NCBI RefSeq assembly: GCF_034479375.1
Contig: NZ_CP140155.1
Location: 2,914,001-2,978,000, forward strand
DNA from: Rhodopseudomonas palustris
Lineage (GTDB): Bacteria > Pseudomonadota > Alphaproteobacteria > Rhizobiales > Xanthobacteraceae
Direction of reading: 5' to 3'
DNA: 64,000 bases
Under the pieces are notes generated by a model that did not search any database, was not told where the DNA came from, and saw only the letters and a program-made list of their open reading frames with translations. Each line of letters opens with the position of its first letter. The first letter of the stretch is position 1. Positions 1-17,536 of the stretch are shown piece after piece. The position numbers and the translations under genes are program-made.

Positions 1-852
1 GGCGACCGCGGGCGGCGGCGAGGTGCTGAAGATGAAGCCCGAGGCGAAGCTGCGAACGAAGTCGCAGACCGCCGCAGAACCTGCGATGTAGCCGCCGACC
101 ACGCCGAACGCTTTCGCCAGCGTTCCTTCGATGATGGTGAGGCGATGGCTGAGGCCCTCACGGTCGGCGATGCCGCCGCCGTTCGGACCATACAGGCCGA
201 CGCCGTGGACCTCGTCGAGATAGGTCATCGCGTTGTGCGCGTCGGCGACGTCGCAGATCTCGGCGATCGGGGCGATGTCGCCGTCCATCGAATACACCGA
301 CTCGAACGCGACCAGCTTCGGCGCGTGCGGATCGAGATCGGCGAGCTTGCGCTCGAGATCGCGCGGGTCGTTGTGCGCGAAGATCCGGGTCTCGCTGCGG
401 CTGTGGCGGATGCCCTCGATCATCGAGGCGTGATTGAGCTCGTCCGACAGGATCACGCAACCGGGCATCCGCGACGCCAGCGTCGACAGCGAGGCCCAGT
501 TGGAGACGTAACCGGAGGTGAAGAGGAGAGCGGATTCCTTGCCGTGCAGCGCGGCGAGCTCCTGCTCGAGCAGCACGTGATAATGATTGGTGCCCGCGAT
601 GTTGCGGGTGCCGCCGGCGCCGGCGCCGCAGCTGTCCAGCGCCTCGTGCATCGCCTTCAGCACCGCCGGGTGCTGGCCCATGCCGAGGTAGTCGTTGGAG
701 CACCACACCGTCACATCGCCGACGCCGTCCGGTCGGTGATGCGTGGCGCGCGGATACGAGCCGGCGTGGCGTTCGAGATCGGCGAAAACGCGATACCGGC
801 CCTCACGATGGAGGCCTTCGAGCTGACGGCGGAAATAGGCTTCGTAGTTCAT
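1..852 (-). CDS. hemA: 5-aminolevulinate synthase, C-terminus cut by window edge
   Basis: Condenses glycine with succinyl-CoA to 5-aminolevulinate, the first committed tetrapyrrole step in alphaproteobacteria; PLP enzyme, cytosolic. The 284 visible codons begin [14 protein letters not shown] and hold the family's [35 protein letters not shown] and the PLP-lysine motif [13 protein letters not shown]. The family is about 400-410 residues, so roughly 120 C-terminal residues lie beyond base 1. The ATG overlaps the puhE stop as ATGA, so it is translationally coupled as the last visible gene of the bchF-puh operon. This is likely the photosynthesis-linked copy; whether another hemA exists elsewhere cannot be seen. 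Confidence 0.95.
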   Translation of the reverse strand, partial: MNYEAYFRRQLEGLHREGRYRVFADLERHAGSYPRATHHRPDGVGDVTVWCSNDYLGMGQHPAVLKAMHEALDSCGAGAGGTRNIAGTNHYHVLLEQELAALHGKESALLFTSGYVSNWASLSTLASRMPGCVILSDELNHASMIEGIRHSRSETRIFAHNDPRDLERKLADLDPHAPKLVAFESVYSMDGDIAPIAEICDVADAHNAMTYLDEVHGVGLYGPNGGGIADREGLSHRLTIIEGTLAKAFGVVGGYIAGSAAVCDFVRSFASGFIFSTSPPPAVA

Positions 853-1919
853 GACGTCCTCCCGTTGATGGTTGCGGCCGGTTCCGCTGCGATTCCGACC
901 CGGGCCGGCGCCAGACCGCTGCGCGAATGCTGTTCGAGGAACGTCTGGCGGAATTGATCTTCGAGCCGCTGGCGGGCGCAATTCGAGCGCTCCTTCGGCT
1001 GCCCTGCGTCGCGCGTGCTCGGTACCACGACGAGCTGCGGCGCCGCGCTTCTCACCTCCGAGCCGGAGGACGATGATTCGGCAGTCTGCGTCGACGCAGC
1101 ATGCACGGACGCAGCGATATTGGCAGATGGATTCTGTTCCATGGTGACATTCTCCGGCGAGAAACCTGGACGGATACCCCAGCTCCACAACGTGATGGCA
1201 GGCAGCGGTAGCAGCATGAACCAATGCTCGACGACGCCAAGAGCGAATAAAGTCGATACCAGTGTCAGGCCGACGATTTCGGACGGCGTGTCGGCAACCT
1301 CGACGATGCGCTGAATCATCGCCATCAGAACGACGGTCGCCAACGTCACCGAGATCGGAAAGAACGCGCTGACAGGCTTGCGCGCGAAGTAGGTCTTGAG
1401 AAACTGTACGGCGTCCGGCATCAGTTCGTCGTTGGTGACGGGCACACCGAGAAACAGATTGATCTTTGCGCTCTGCCGCAACACCCACAACGCGAGATAG
1501 GTCCAGCGTCCGACTTCGTTCTCGGCGCCCAGGGTGACCAGCACCACGACCGCGCCGCAAGCCAGCAGACAGATCTCGTGATAGATGATCGCCTGCAACG
1601 CAAAGCTGAGGCGAGCCAAGCCCTTCGCGCCCGGCGGACAGGGCTCTGCCCGCGGGCCGGTCAGCCAGCCGGACAGAAACGCGATCTCCTGCGCTCCCCA
1701 CAGAAAGATGATGCAGCTGAAGGCCATGTAGGCGGCGGCGACGCTGGTGTCGTTCGCCGTCACCGACAGGCCGCACAGCGCGATGGTGATCATTCCGCCG
1801 GCACAGACCACCCGCAGCATACCCGAGCGGCCGACGCTGCCGACCAGCAACATCACGGCGCCCGTGGAGAACCACCATACGAAGGCCGCGAAAATGGGTG
1901 GGCCGAGATAAGAGACCAT
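849..1919 (-). CDS. puhE: photosynthetic complex assembly protein PuhE, with long C-terminal extension
   Basis: Integral membrane protein of the PuhE family (assembly protein 2), a factor affecting bacteriochlorophyll supply and RC-LH1 assembly in purple bacteria. It starts [20 protein letters not shown] and has about seven hydrophobic segments up to residue ~245 (ending [16 protein letters not shown]). After this comes a ~105-residue Ser/Ala/Gln-rich tail, then a short charged stretch [19 protein letters not shown]. Relatives are usually about 260-280 residues; this one is 356. It lies 13 bp after acsF and overlaps hemA by 4 bp. Function is by family; the role of the tail is unknown. Confidence 0.87.
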   Translation of the reverse strand: MVSYLGPPIFAAFVWWFSTGAVMLLVGSVGRSGMLRVVCAGGMITIALCGLSVTANDTSVAAAYMAFSCIIFLWGAQEIAFLSGWLTGPRAEPCPPGAKGLARLSFALQAIIYHEICLLACGAVVVLVTLGAENEVGRWTYLALWVLRQSAKINLFLGVPVTNDELMPDAVQFLKTYFARKPVSAFFPISVTLATVVLMAMIQRIVEVADTPSEIVGLTLVSTLFALGVVEHWFMLLPLPAITLWSWGIRPGFSPENVTMEQNPSANIAASVHAASTQTAESSSSGSEVRSAAPQLVVVPSTRDAGQPKERSNCARQRLEDQFRQTFLEQHSRSGLAPARVGIAAEPAATINGRTS

Positions 1920-1932
1920 CGCGTTGCCCCCC

Positions 1933-3820
<1,888 letters not shown>

Positions 3821-3833
3821 GTCAATCTCCGGT

Positions 3834-4490
3834 TCAGGCTACTGCGGTTGCCGTCGACAACGGGCCTTCTTTGGGTCCGCTGGTAGCCGTTTGAACGAGA
3901 GACACTGCGGAGGAATCGAGCTGAGCCTTCACCGCCTCGATGAGCGTGGCGGCGACCTTGTCGGCTTCGGGGACCGACAGCATCATCGGCTCGGGCTCGC
4001 GCAGGCGCCACGGCCGGATATGCGGCCATAGCAGGACGTAGGAGGTGCGTTTGGTGTCGATGATCCGCAGCGGAATGTCGCCGCTGCCATCGCGATGATT
4101 GTTCAGATCCGCATTGGCGATCTTGCCGAGCGGGATATTCAAGGTGATCGGCAGCGCGACGCCGGTCTGGATCAGCACACGCTTGCTGGTGATCGTATAG
4201 CAGCTCGCACGCCTGAACAGATAAGCGAGGAACGCCAGCAGGGCGAGACCGCCGATCGCCGGGATAAGGACGATCGACGCGGACGCCGACGCTTCCCAGA
4301 TCGACTGGCCGTTCGCCCCGTTGGACCAGACCTTCCACACGAAGAGCAGCGCGAAATAGATCGCGACGGCCCGCATGTGGAAGGATCTGATGGCCAGACC
4401 TTTGTAGGTCGGCTTCCCCTGCCAGAGAACGCGCTCTCCCTCCGGCAAGGGCGACGGAAGTTCACGAAACTGGCTGGGGGCGTCCGTCAT
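3834..4490 (-). CDS. puhB: photosynthetic complex assembly protein PuhB (PH-like domain)
   Basis: Membrane protein (218 residues) assisting reaction-centre assembly. It begins MTDAPSQFRELPSPLPEGERVLWQGKPTYKGLAIRSFH; the EGERVLWQGKP opening is typical of PuhB and of bacterial PH-domain proteins. Two to three hydrophobic helices follow (residues ~40-55 and ~70-92), then a PH-like stretch SCYTITSKRVLIQTGVALP. The start overlaps the puhA stop by 4 bp. Confidence 0.92.
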   Translation of the reverse strand: MTDAPSQFRELPSPLPEGERVLWQGKPTYKGLAIRSFHMRAVAIYFALLFVWKVWSNGANGQSIWEASASASIVLIPAIGGLALLAFLAYLFRRASCYTITSKRVLIQTGVALPITLNIPLGKIANADLNNHRDGSGDIPLRIIDTKRTSYVLLWPHIRPWRLREPEPMMLSVPEADKVAATLIEAVKAQLDSSAVSLVQTATSGPKEGPLSTATAVA

Positions 4491-5251
4491 ACGATCGACT
4501 CCTGACGCATCGGCGTGGCGTAGAGCGTGCCGGCGCCGTAGTAGGCGCAGATCTTGTCTTCTTCGAGCTTGGTCACCTGATCCGACTTCGCCGTGGTCGG
4601 AACGCCAGCGAACTGGTCACCACGAATGGCGTCGACGGACACCCGGCCGCTCGGGCTGTTGATGAGCGCGAACGGAACCGGAAGAAGCACGCGCTTCTTG
4701 GTCTTGGCGACTTCGACTTCAAGGTAGCGGGCAAGGACTTCGGCCCGGTCGACCCAGACCTCGGTCACCGTACCGCCGACCTGGCCGTCACAGCCGACCA
4801 CCGGCATGCCGACCGGATTGGGATCGCGCGGATCGAGGAACATGCCCTTGGCCGCGCGCAGCGGCGCAATGATCGGCAGGTTGTCGAGTCCGGTCTCCGG
4901 AACGTCCTGACGCTGGGCGTAGGAGCCGGGGCCGACGCCGTCGGCGAACGGGTCGCCGGTCGGTGCGAACGCGGCACCCGGCCACGGAGCGACCGGAGCG
5001 AGCGCGACGTTGGGACGATCGTTGCTGGTGCTCGGAACGGTGCTGGTCGCACCGCCGCGCAGCAGATAGGTCTTCGGATCCGGCGGAGCCGGAATGCCGA
5101 TCTTCCGCAGCCGGCCAGAGCCGGTGTCGGGAATCAGCGGATATCCTTCGCGCTTGTCTTCACGACGGAGATAGAAAACCAGACCCGCGAAGAAGATCCA
5201 AAATACGTACAGGGTAACCTGCGCAAAGTCCAAATACGCTCCGGGTTGCAT
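4487..5251 (-). CDS. puhA: reaction centre H subunit
   Basis: Cytoplasmic cap of the reaction centre, gating proton transfer to QB. The 254 residues show one N-terminal membrane helix (FAQVTLYVFWIFFAGLVFYL, ~9-28), the conserved R-REDKREGYPL region, then a PRC-barrel domain (PIIAPLRAAKGMFLDPRDPNP, VGTVTEVWVDRAE-like segment, KRVLLPVPFALI). The N-terminus MQPGAYLDFAQ is typical of R. palustris-type H subunits. Placed 22 bp after lhaA and overlapping puhB, so it belongs to the bchF-lhaA-puh transcript. Confidence 0.97.
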   Translation of the reverse strand: MQPGAYLDFAQVTLYVFWIFFAGLVFYLRREDKREGYPLIPDTGSGRLRKIGIPAPPDPKTYLLRGGATSTVPSTSNDRPNVALAPVAPWPGAAFAPTGDPFADGVGPGSYAQRQDVPETGLDNLPIIAPLRAAKGMFLDPRDPNPVGMPVVGCDGQVGGTVTEVWVDRAEVLARYLEVEVAKTKKRVLLPVPFALINSPSGRVSVDAIRGDQFAGVPTTAKSDQVTKLEEDKICAYYGAGTLYATPMRQESIV

Positions 5252-5273
5252 GGGACCGACCCCTTCCTCTTTG

Positions 5274-6703
5274 TTAACCTGGAAATTCGGCTAGGCCGAA
5301 CTTGGATGAAGGCTGCGCGTAGTTCGGCCGTGCAACGCGCACGAGAGGACCTACCGCAACCAACGTTGCGAACAGCAACGCGATCTCGATGTTGTAGACG
5401 AAGCCGTAACCGATCGCCGGACCCGACAGCACGGTGCCGAGCGCGCCGCTGTCTGCGAGCGAGGCGAACAGATCGCGCAGGCCGCCGCCGAGCAGAATGC
5501 CGCCGCCCGCCGCGGTCGCCTGTACCGCACCCCAGGCGCCGAGCGCGAGCCCGGGTTCGCTGTCGGAGCCGATCGCCATCGCCGCGGTCAGCGTGCCGGC
5601 TGCAAACAGGCCGCCGCCGAGTCCGATCAGCGCGGTACCGATCCGGAACAGCAGCACCGATTGTGCGGGCGCGGCCATCGCCACCGCTGCAAAGGCGAAG
5701 ATCCCGATCACCGCGCCGAAGCCGGCCACACGATACGGATCGCCACCGCGGCCGAGCGTGCGCGCCGCGAAACCGAACCCGGTCAGCGTGCCGAGCGCGA
5801 AGAACGCGGTCAGCGCCGTCGTCTGACCCACGGATAGTCTGAGCACTTCGGCTCCGTAGGGCTCCAGCAGGATGTCCTGCATGGAAAAACCGGCGGTACC
5901 GAGCGCAACCGCGATCAGCATCCGGTTCGAGCCGCCGGCAGCGCGGAAACGCGCCCACGACTGGTTGAACTGCGGCCGCGGGCGCTTCGCCGATGTGAGC
6001 GTGGGATTGCGGGCTTCCTGCTTCCACAGCGCCACGATGTTGAGCAGCAACTGCGCGACCGCCACTCCCTGGATCACCTGGATCAGTTGAAGTTCGCTGA
6101 AGTCGCGCAGCAGTTCGCTGAACAACAGCGCGCTACCGGTCATCCCGACCAGCAGCATGACGTACAGGAACGCGACCACGCGCGGGCGGGACTGCTCCGG
6201 CGCGAGGTCGGTGGCGAGCGCGAGGCCGGCGGTCTGGGTCGTGTGCAAGCCGGCGCCGACAAGCAGAAACGCCAAGGCAGCGCCGATCTGACCGTAGACC
6301 GCGGGATATTCGCCGCCTCCGGACAGCACCAGCAGAGCGAACGGCATGATCGCGAAACCGCCGAACTGAAGCAGCGTGCCCATCCAGATATACGGCACGC
6401 GGCGCCAGCCCAGCACCGAGCGGTGATTGTCCGACTTGAAACCGATCAGCACCCGGAATGGCGCGAACACCAGCGGCAGCGACACCATCAGCGAGACCAG
6501 CAGCGTGGAGACGCCGAGCTCGACGATCATCACCCGGTTCAGCGTGCCGTTGAGCAGCACCACCGATGCACCGACCGAGACCTGGAACAGCGACAGGCGC
6601 AGCAGACGGCCGAGCGGAAGCTCTTTCGTCGCCGCGTCGGCGAACGGCAGGAAACGCGTCCCGAGACGCATCCAGCCCTTCGCCAATGTCGCCGCCATCT
6701 GGC

Positions 6704-6707
<4 letters not shown>
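5274..6707 (-). CDS. lhaA: LH1 assembly protein LhaA (PucC family, 12 TM)
   Basis: Major-facilitator-like membrane protein needed for LH1 assembly, probably handling bacteriochlorophyll delivery. The start chosen is MSQMAATLAKGWMRLGTRF, whose ATG overlaps the bchM stop (ATGA); longer frames run into bchM. The 477 residues include the family's LRLSLFQVSVGASVVLLNGTLNRVMIVEL, GFKSDNHRSVLGWRRVPYIW and GTLTAAMAIGSDSEPGLALGAWGAVQATA segments with about 12 hydrophobic helices. It precedes puhA directly, the classical lhaA-puhA arrangement. Confidence 0.95.
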
Positions 6708-12060
<5,353 letters not shown>

Positions 12061-12086
<26 letters not shown>

Positions 12087-13677
12087 CGTACAAGGTCTCG
12101 ACAGTGATGGTTGCGACGCCATTCTCGTTGGCGAATCGCTCGGTATTCCGGCGGGCTTTCCCGCGAACGAAGAACGGTATCTTCTGCAGTTCCTTCTCGG
12201 CTTCGGGCGCCCACACGGCAGCGGCTGCTGCGGCTGCGGCCGCACCGGTTGCTGACGCGACGTCGGGCGCAGCAGGAGTAGCCACAGAGGCCGCCGGCTC
12301 GGCGACAGCTTCCGCGACGGGCGCGGCGTGGCCGGTGCCGAGATGCGACGGCATCGCGCCGTCCTTGAACTCGAAATCGTCCTTGAACATCGTCAGCAGA
12401 TGCTCTTCCAGGCCCATCATCAGCGGGTGGACCCAGGTGTCGAAGATCACATTGGCGCCTTCGAAGCCCATCTGCGGCGCGTAGCGCGCCGGGAAGTCCT
12501 GAACGTGCACCGGTGCCGAGATCACGGCGCAGGGAACACCGAGGCGCTTTGCGATGTGACGCTCCATCTGGGTGCCGAGCACCAGCTCGGGATGCAGCTC
12601 GGCGACCTTGGCCTCGACCTCGAGGTAATCGTCGGTGATCAGCGGCTCGACATCGTAGCGTTTGGCGGCCTCGCGCAGTTCGCGGCCGAATTCGCGGCTG
12701 TAGCTGCCGAGTCCGACCACCTTGAAGCCGAGCTCTTCCGACGCGATCCGCGCCGCGGCGATCGCGTGGGTGGCGTCGCCGAAGATGAACACGCGCTTGT
12801 TGGTGAGGTAGGTACTGTCGACTGAATGCGAGTACCACGGCAGCCGGCTCGAAGCATCCTGCAGCACGGCCGCGGGATCGACACCGGCGAGTTCAGCCAC
12901 TTCCCTGATGAAATCGCGGGTCGCGGAAACGCCGATCGGCACCGTCTTGGTGAACGGTTGATGGAAGATGCGATGCAGCCAGGACGCCGCCTGCCCGGCG
13001 ATCTCCGGATACATCACGACGTTGAAATCGGCGTCGCCGAGCCGCGCGATATCCGCCGGCGTCGACCCCATCGGGGCGACGACATTGACGTCGATGCCGA
13101 GCTTGCCGAGCAGTCCGGTGATTTCGGTGATGTCGTCGCGATGGCGGAAGCCGAGCGCCGTCGGCCCGAGCAGATTGCAGCTCGGGCGAACGCCCGCGGC
13201 CCGCTCCGGGCGCTTGGTGCCGGGCGGCGGCGCGTTGGGACCGGCGAGCGCGCGGACGAGCTGGTAGAAAGTCTCGGCGGCGCCCCAGTTTTCCTTGCGC
13301 TGATAGGCCGGCAGATCGATCGCGATCACCGGGATCGGGAAGCCGAGCGATTTCGCCAGCCCGCCCGGATCGTCCTGGATAAGCGAGCCGGTGCAGGACG
13401 CGCCGACGATCATCGCCTGCGGCTGGAACCGAGCATAGGCGTCACGCGCGGCCGTCATGAACAGTTCTGCGGTGTCGCGGCCGAGATCGCGCGCGGCGAA
13501 GGTCGTGTAGGTCACCGGCGGCCGCTTGTTGCGGCGCTCGATCATGGTGAAGAGCAGATCGGCGTAGGTGTCGCCCTGCGGTGCGTGCAGGACGTAGTGC
13601 AGCCCTTCCATGCCGGTGGCGACGCGCATCGCGCCGACATGGGGAGGTCCTTCATAGGTCCAGACGGTGAGCTGCAT
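12061..13677 (-). CDS. bchB: DPOR catalytic subunit BchB, with alanine-rich linker
   Basis: With BchN forms the NifDK-like heterotetramer that reduces protochlorophyllide ring D without light. N-terminus [20 protein letters not shown]; cluster/substrate region [18 protein letters not shown] main domain ends near residue 430 ([14 protein letters not shown] region). Then comes an Ala/Val/Glu-rich linker with nine consecutive alanines, and a small C-terminal PCP-red domain ([21 protein letters not shown]). 538 residues. It is 2 bp from bchN and overlaps the bchH start. Confidence 0.97.
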
Positions 13678-13679
13678 GA

Positions 13680-15463
<1,784 letters not shown>

Positions 15464-15787
15464 TGGCTGTCCTACCGGCGCGCCTTCACCAGCATCGCCA
15501 TGCCGCACTGCGGAAGATGTTTTGACGGTCTCTATGTAAAGAACATTTGACACCTCGGCGTCGCGGTGATGCGATACCGACGGCCGCGGCAGGGAGGCAG
15601 GCACCGCGGCACCAACACCGTCATTTTCTTGATCTGATGCTGTTCTGCGGTGCACCGCGCCACTCCCTAAGTGCGGCTGATCGACGAAGGCTAGTCTCGG
15701 ATGACAGGACTGTCAACCAAACCATACGTAAATTAAACTTGACGGTCGGAAGGCCGGTCGGGTTAGCTGGTGAGGAGGGAGTATCCA
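15464..15787. promoter_or_regulatory. divergent bchF/aerR control region
   Basis: This 324-bp stretch has no gene. Besides the PpsR box it holds a perfect inverted repeat TGACAGGACTGTCA (15702-15715), and a GTCAA (15712-15716)/TTGAC (15738-15742) pair flanking an AT-rich segment that includes CGTAAATTAAACTTGACG (15727-15744), which resembles a degenerate PpsR box. The AT-rich part is just upstream of aerR and is the likely aerR promoter. Binding proteins for these repeats are not known from the sequence. Confidence 0.6.
15535..15552. promoter_or_regulatory. PpsR/CrtJ box before bchF
   Basis: TGTAAAGAACATTTGACA is a perfect TGT-N12-ACA element, 72 bp upstream of the bchF start. Established knowledge: PpsR/CrtJ binds such palindromes at bch, crt and puc promoters. 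Inferred here to repress the bchF-hemA operon under oxygen. Confidence 0.8.
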
Positions 15788-16672
15788 ATGACCGACCGGA
15801 ACGAGCTTTCGCTTCCGCATGCCACCGACGCCGACCGGACCCAGTTACCCTCAAGGTCGCTGGTTCTTTTGCCTCCTGAACCGATCTGGCGATATCGGTC
15901 GCCGATCGCCGGTAAAGGTCTCGTTCGATCGCTCCATAACCAGATACTTCCCCAGGTCGGCTTCGCCCTACGCTCCATGTCCTTCCCGAGTATTCCCGTT
16001 CAGGCCGATCCAGCCGCACCGTTCGAAGTGCAACAGTTCACGCTTCTGGTGCTCGGCTTCGACGAGAGCGCCGCCCTCGCCTATGTCGAATGTCTTATCG
16101 CGCGAGGGGCCTCCACTGATTTGATCTTCCTCAACCTGCTGGCGCCCGCGGCGCGACGGTTGGGTGAGATGTGGGAGGACGACACGACCGATTTCGCCAA
16201 CGTCACGCTCGGCGTCAGTCGCCTGCATCGCATTCTGCGCCAGATCGGCGAAAACCAAGCCCCATCCGAGGGCGCTCTGCGCAGTGGCGCTGTGTTGCTG
16301 ACCACCATCCCGGGCGAACAACACAGCTTCGGGCTCGCAATGGTCGCGGAGTTTTTCCGGAACGACGGCTGGGACATCAGCACGGGTCCGTTCGCCACGC
16401 ATCGTGAGATGTCGGCGCTGGTCGCGGAACGCTGGTTCGACGTGATCGGCTTCTCGGTGACGAGCGATCGTCGGCTGGACGAGCTGAAGCGCAATATCAC
16501 CGACATTCGACGCGATTCCCGCAACCGCCGGATCGGCGTCATCGTCGGCGGGCCGATGCTGGTGAGTCGGCCGGAGCTGGTGGGATCGCTGGGGGCCGAC
16601 AGCATGGCGATCGACGGCGCGAGCGCGCCGCAGCTCGCCCGCGAATTGGTGATCCTCCTGAACGGCGCCTGA
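15788..16672 (+). CDS. aerR: AerR/PpaA-type B12-binding regulator of photosynthesis genes
   Basis: Member of the AerR/PpaA family, cobalamin-binding antirepressors that act with CrtJ/PpsR. ATG at 15788 follows GAGGAGGG with good spacing; 294 residues. Helical cap segment LNLLAPAARRLGEMWEDDTTDFANVTLG (about 115-145) and a B12-domain loop TTIPGEQHSFGLAMVAEFF with His179 as the candidate cobalt ligand; the usual DxHxxG reads ExHxxG-like (E-Q-H-S-F-G). VIGFSVTSD and IGVIVGGPMLV are Rossmann strands of the same domain. The N-terminal ~80 residues show no known DNA-binding fold. Divergent from bchF. Confidence 0.85.
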   Translation: MTDRNELSLPHATDADRTQLPSRSLVLLPPEPIWRYRSPIAGKGLVRSLHNQILPQVGFALRSMSFPSIPVQADPAAPFEVQQFTLLVLGFDESAALAYVECLIARGASTDLIFLNLLAPAARRLGEMWEDDTTDFANVTLGVSRLHRILRQIGENQAPSEGALRSGAVLLTTIPGEQHSFGLAMVAEFFRNDGWDISTGPFATHREMSALVAERWFDVIGFSVTSDRRLDELKRNITDIRRDSRNRRIGVIVGGPMLVSRPELVGSLGADSMAIDGASAPQLARELVILLNGA

Positions 16673-16738
16673 TTCTGCCCGACATTCGCGACCCGCTTCC
16701 GCTCTGCTATAAGGCGGCGGTCAATCCGGGGAGCCAAG

Positions 16739-17419
16739 ATGGTCACAGTCACCGCGGACAGCGCCGCGCCGAGCGTCGTCACCGCCCTTTATCTTCGCAC
16801 CAAAGCCCTCCACCTCGAGGCTGAGCGAACCGGCGTCGTGGCCGAGATCCTGCGCGGAGCCGCGAGCCGCGACGCCTACGTACTGCTGATGCGCAATCTG
16901 CATCCGGCCTATCGGGAAATCGAGGACGGGCTCGAACGCCATCGCAACAGCCCGGTCCTCGCTCCGCTGGGGCGGTGGCGTCTGGCGCGGACAGCCGCAA
17001 TTGCAGCCGACCTCGCGGCGCTGGCCGGCCCGGACTGGGCGGAGCAATGGCCGCTGCTGCCGGAGGGCGAAGCCTATGCCCGCACGGTCGCGCTTGCGGC
17101 CGAGGGCGACGGCAGCCGGCTGATCGCGCACGCCTATACGCGCTATCTCGGAGACCTCAATGGCGGCCTGATCGTGCGCCGTCTTCTTGAAAAATCGCTG
17201 GGGCTCGGCGCTCCCGAACTCACCCACTACGATTTCTCGGCAATTGCGGAGCCGGCAGCCCTGAAGTCGGACTATCGCCTGGCGCTGGAACGGGCCGGTG
17301 CGGCGGCCCCCGACTCCGACGCCATCGTCACGGAAGGTGCGGTCGCCTTCGAATGCAACATCGCACTGTCTGTCGCAGTCCAGCGGCATCTCGCCGCGAG
17401 CCCGGCGCAATCGCGATAG
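16739..17419 (+). CDS. bphO: haem oxygenase supplying biliverdin to the phytochrome
   Basis: Cleaves haem to biliverdin IX, the bacteriophytochrome chromophore. 226 residues; proximal-His segment TKALHLEAERTGVVAEILRG (His ~25) and distal-helix signature HAYTRYLGDLNGGLIVRRLL, diagnostic of the HmuO/HO family. SD GGGAGCC lies just before the ATG. It converges with the bacteriophytochrome gene, which suggests chromophore supply rather than iron acquisition; the symbol bphO reflects that inference (hmuO in other annotations). Confidence 0.88.
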   Translation: MVTVTADSAAPSVVTALYLRTKALHLEAERTGVVAEILRGAASRDAYVLLMRNLHPAYREIEDGLERHRNSPVLAPLGRWRLARTAAIAADLAALAGPDWAEQWPLLPEGEAYARTVALAAEGDGSRLIAHAYTRYLGDLNGGLIVRRLLEKSLGLGAPELTHYDFSAIAEPAALKSDYRLALERAGAAAPDSDAIVTEGAVAFECNIALSVAVQRHLAASPAQSR

Positions 17420-17536
17420 CGCCTTCGAGCGATCCGAACACCTCCGTGCTCCGACGTCCTCCGTTGGAAGAAATGGGTCCCGGCAGGAGCTCCGAGGGCC
17501 ACGCTTGATTCGACCGGAGACGAATGACTCCGGCTC

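Noticed and set aside
15464..15655. Longer bchF starting at GTG 15655
   Set aside because: Adds 64 residues not seen in BchF and would contain the PpsR box; the TTG at 15463 has a ribosome site.
15727..15744. CGTAAATTAAACTTGACG as a PpsR box
   Set aside because: Two mismatches to TGT-N12-ACA; kept only as part of a repeat observation.
17514..17533. CCGGAG/CTCCGG hairpin between bphO and bphP1 as terminator
   Set aside because: Six-bp stem, no T run, and it reaches close to the bphP1 stop; too weak.
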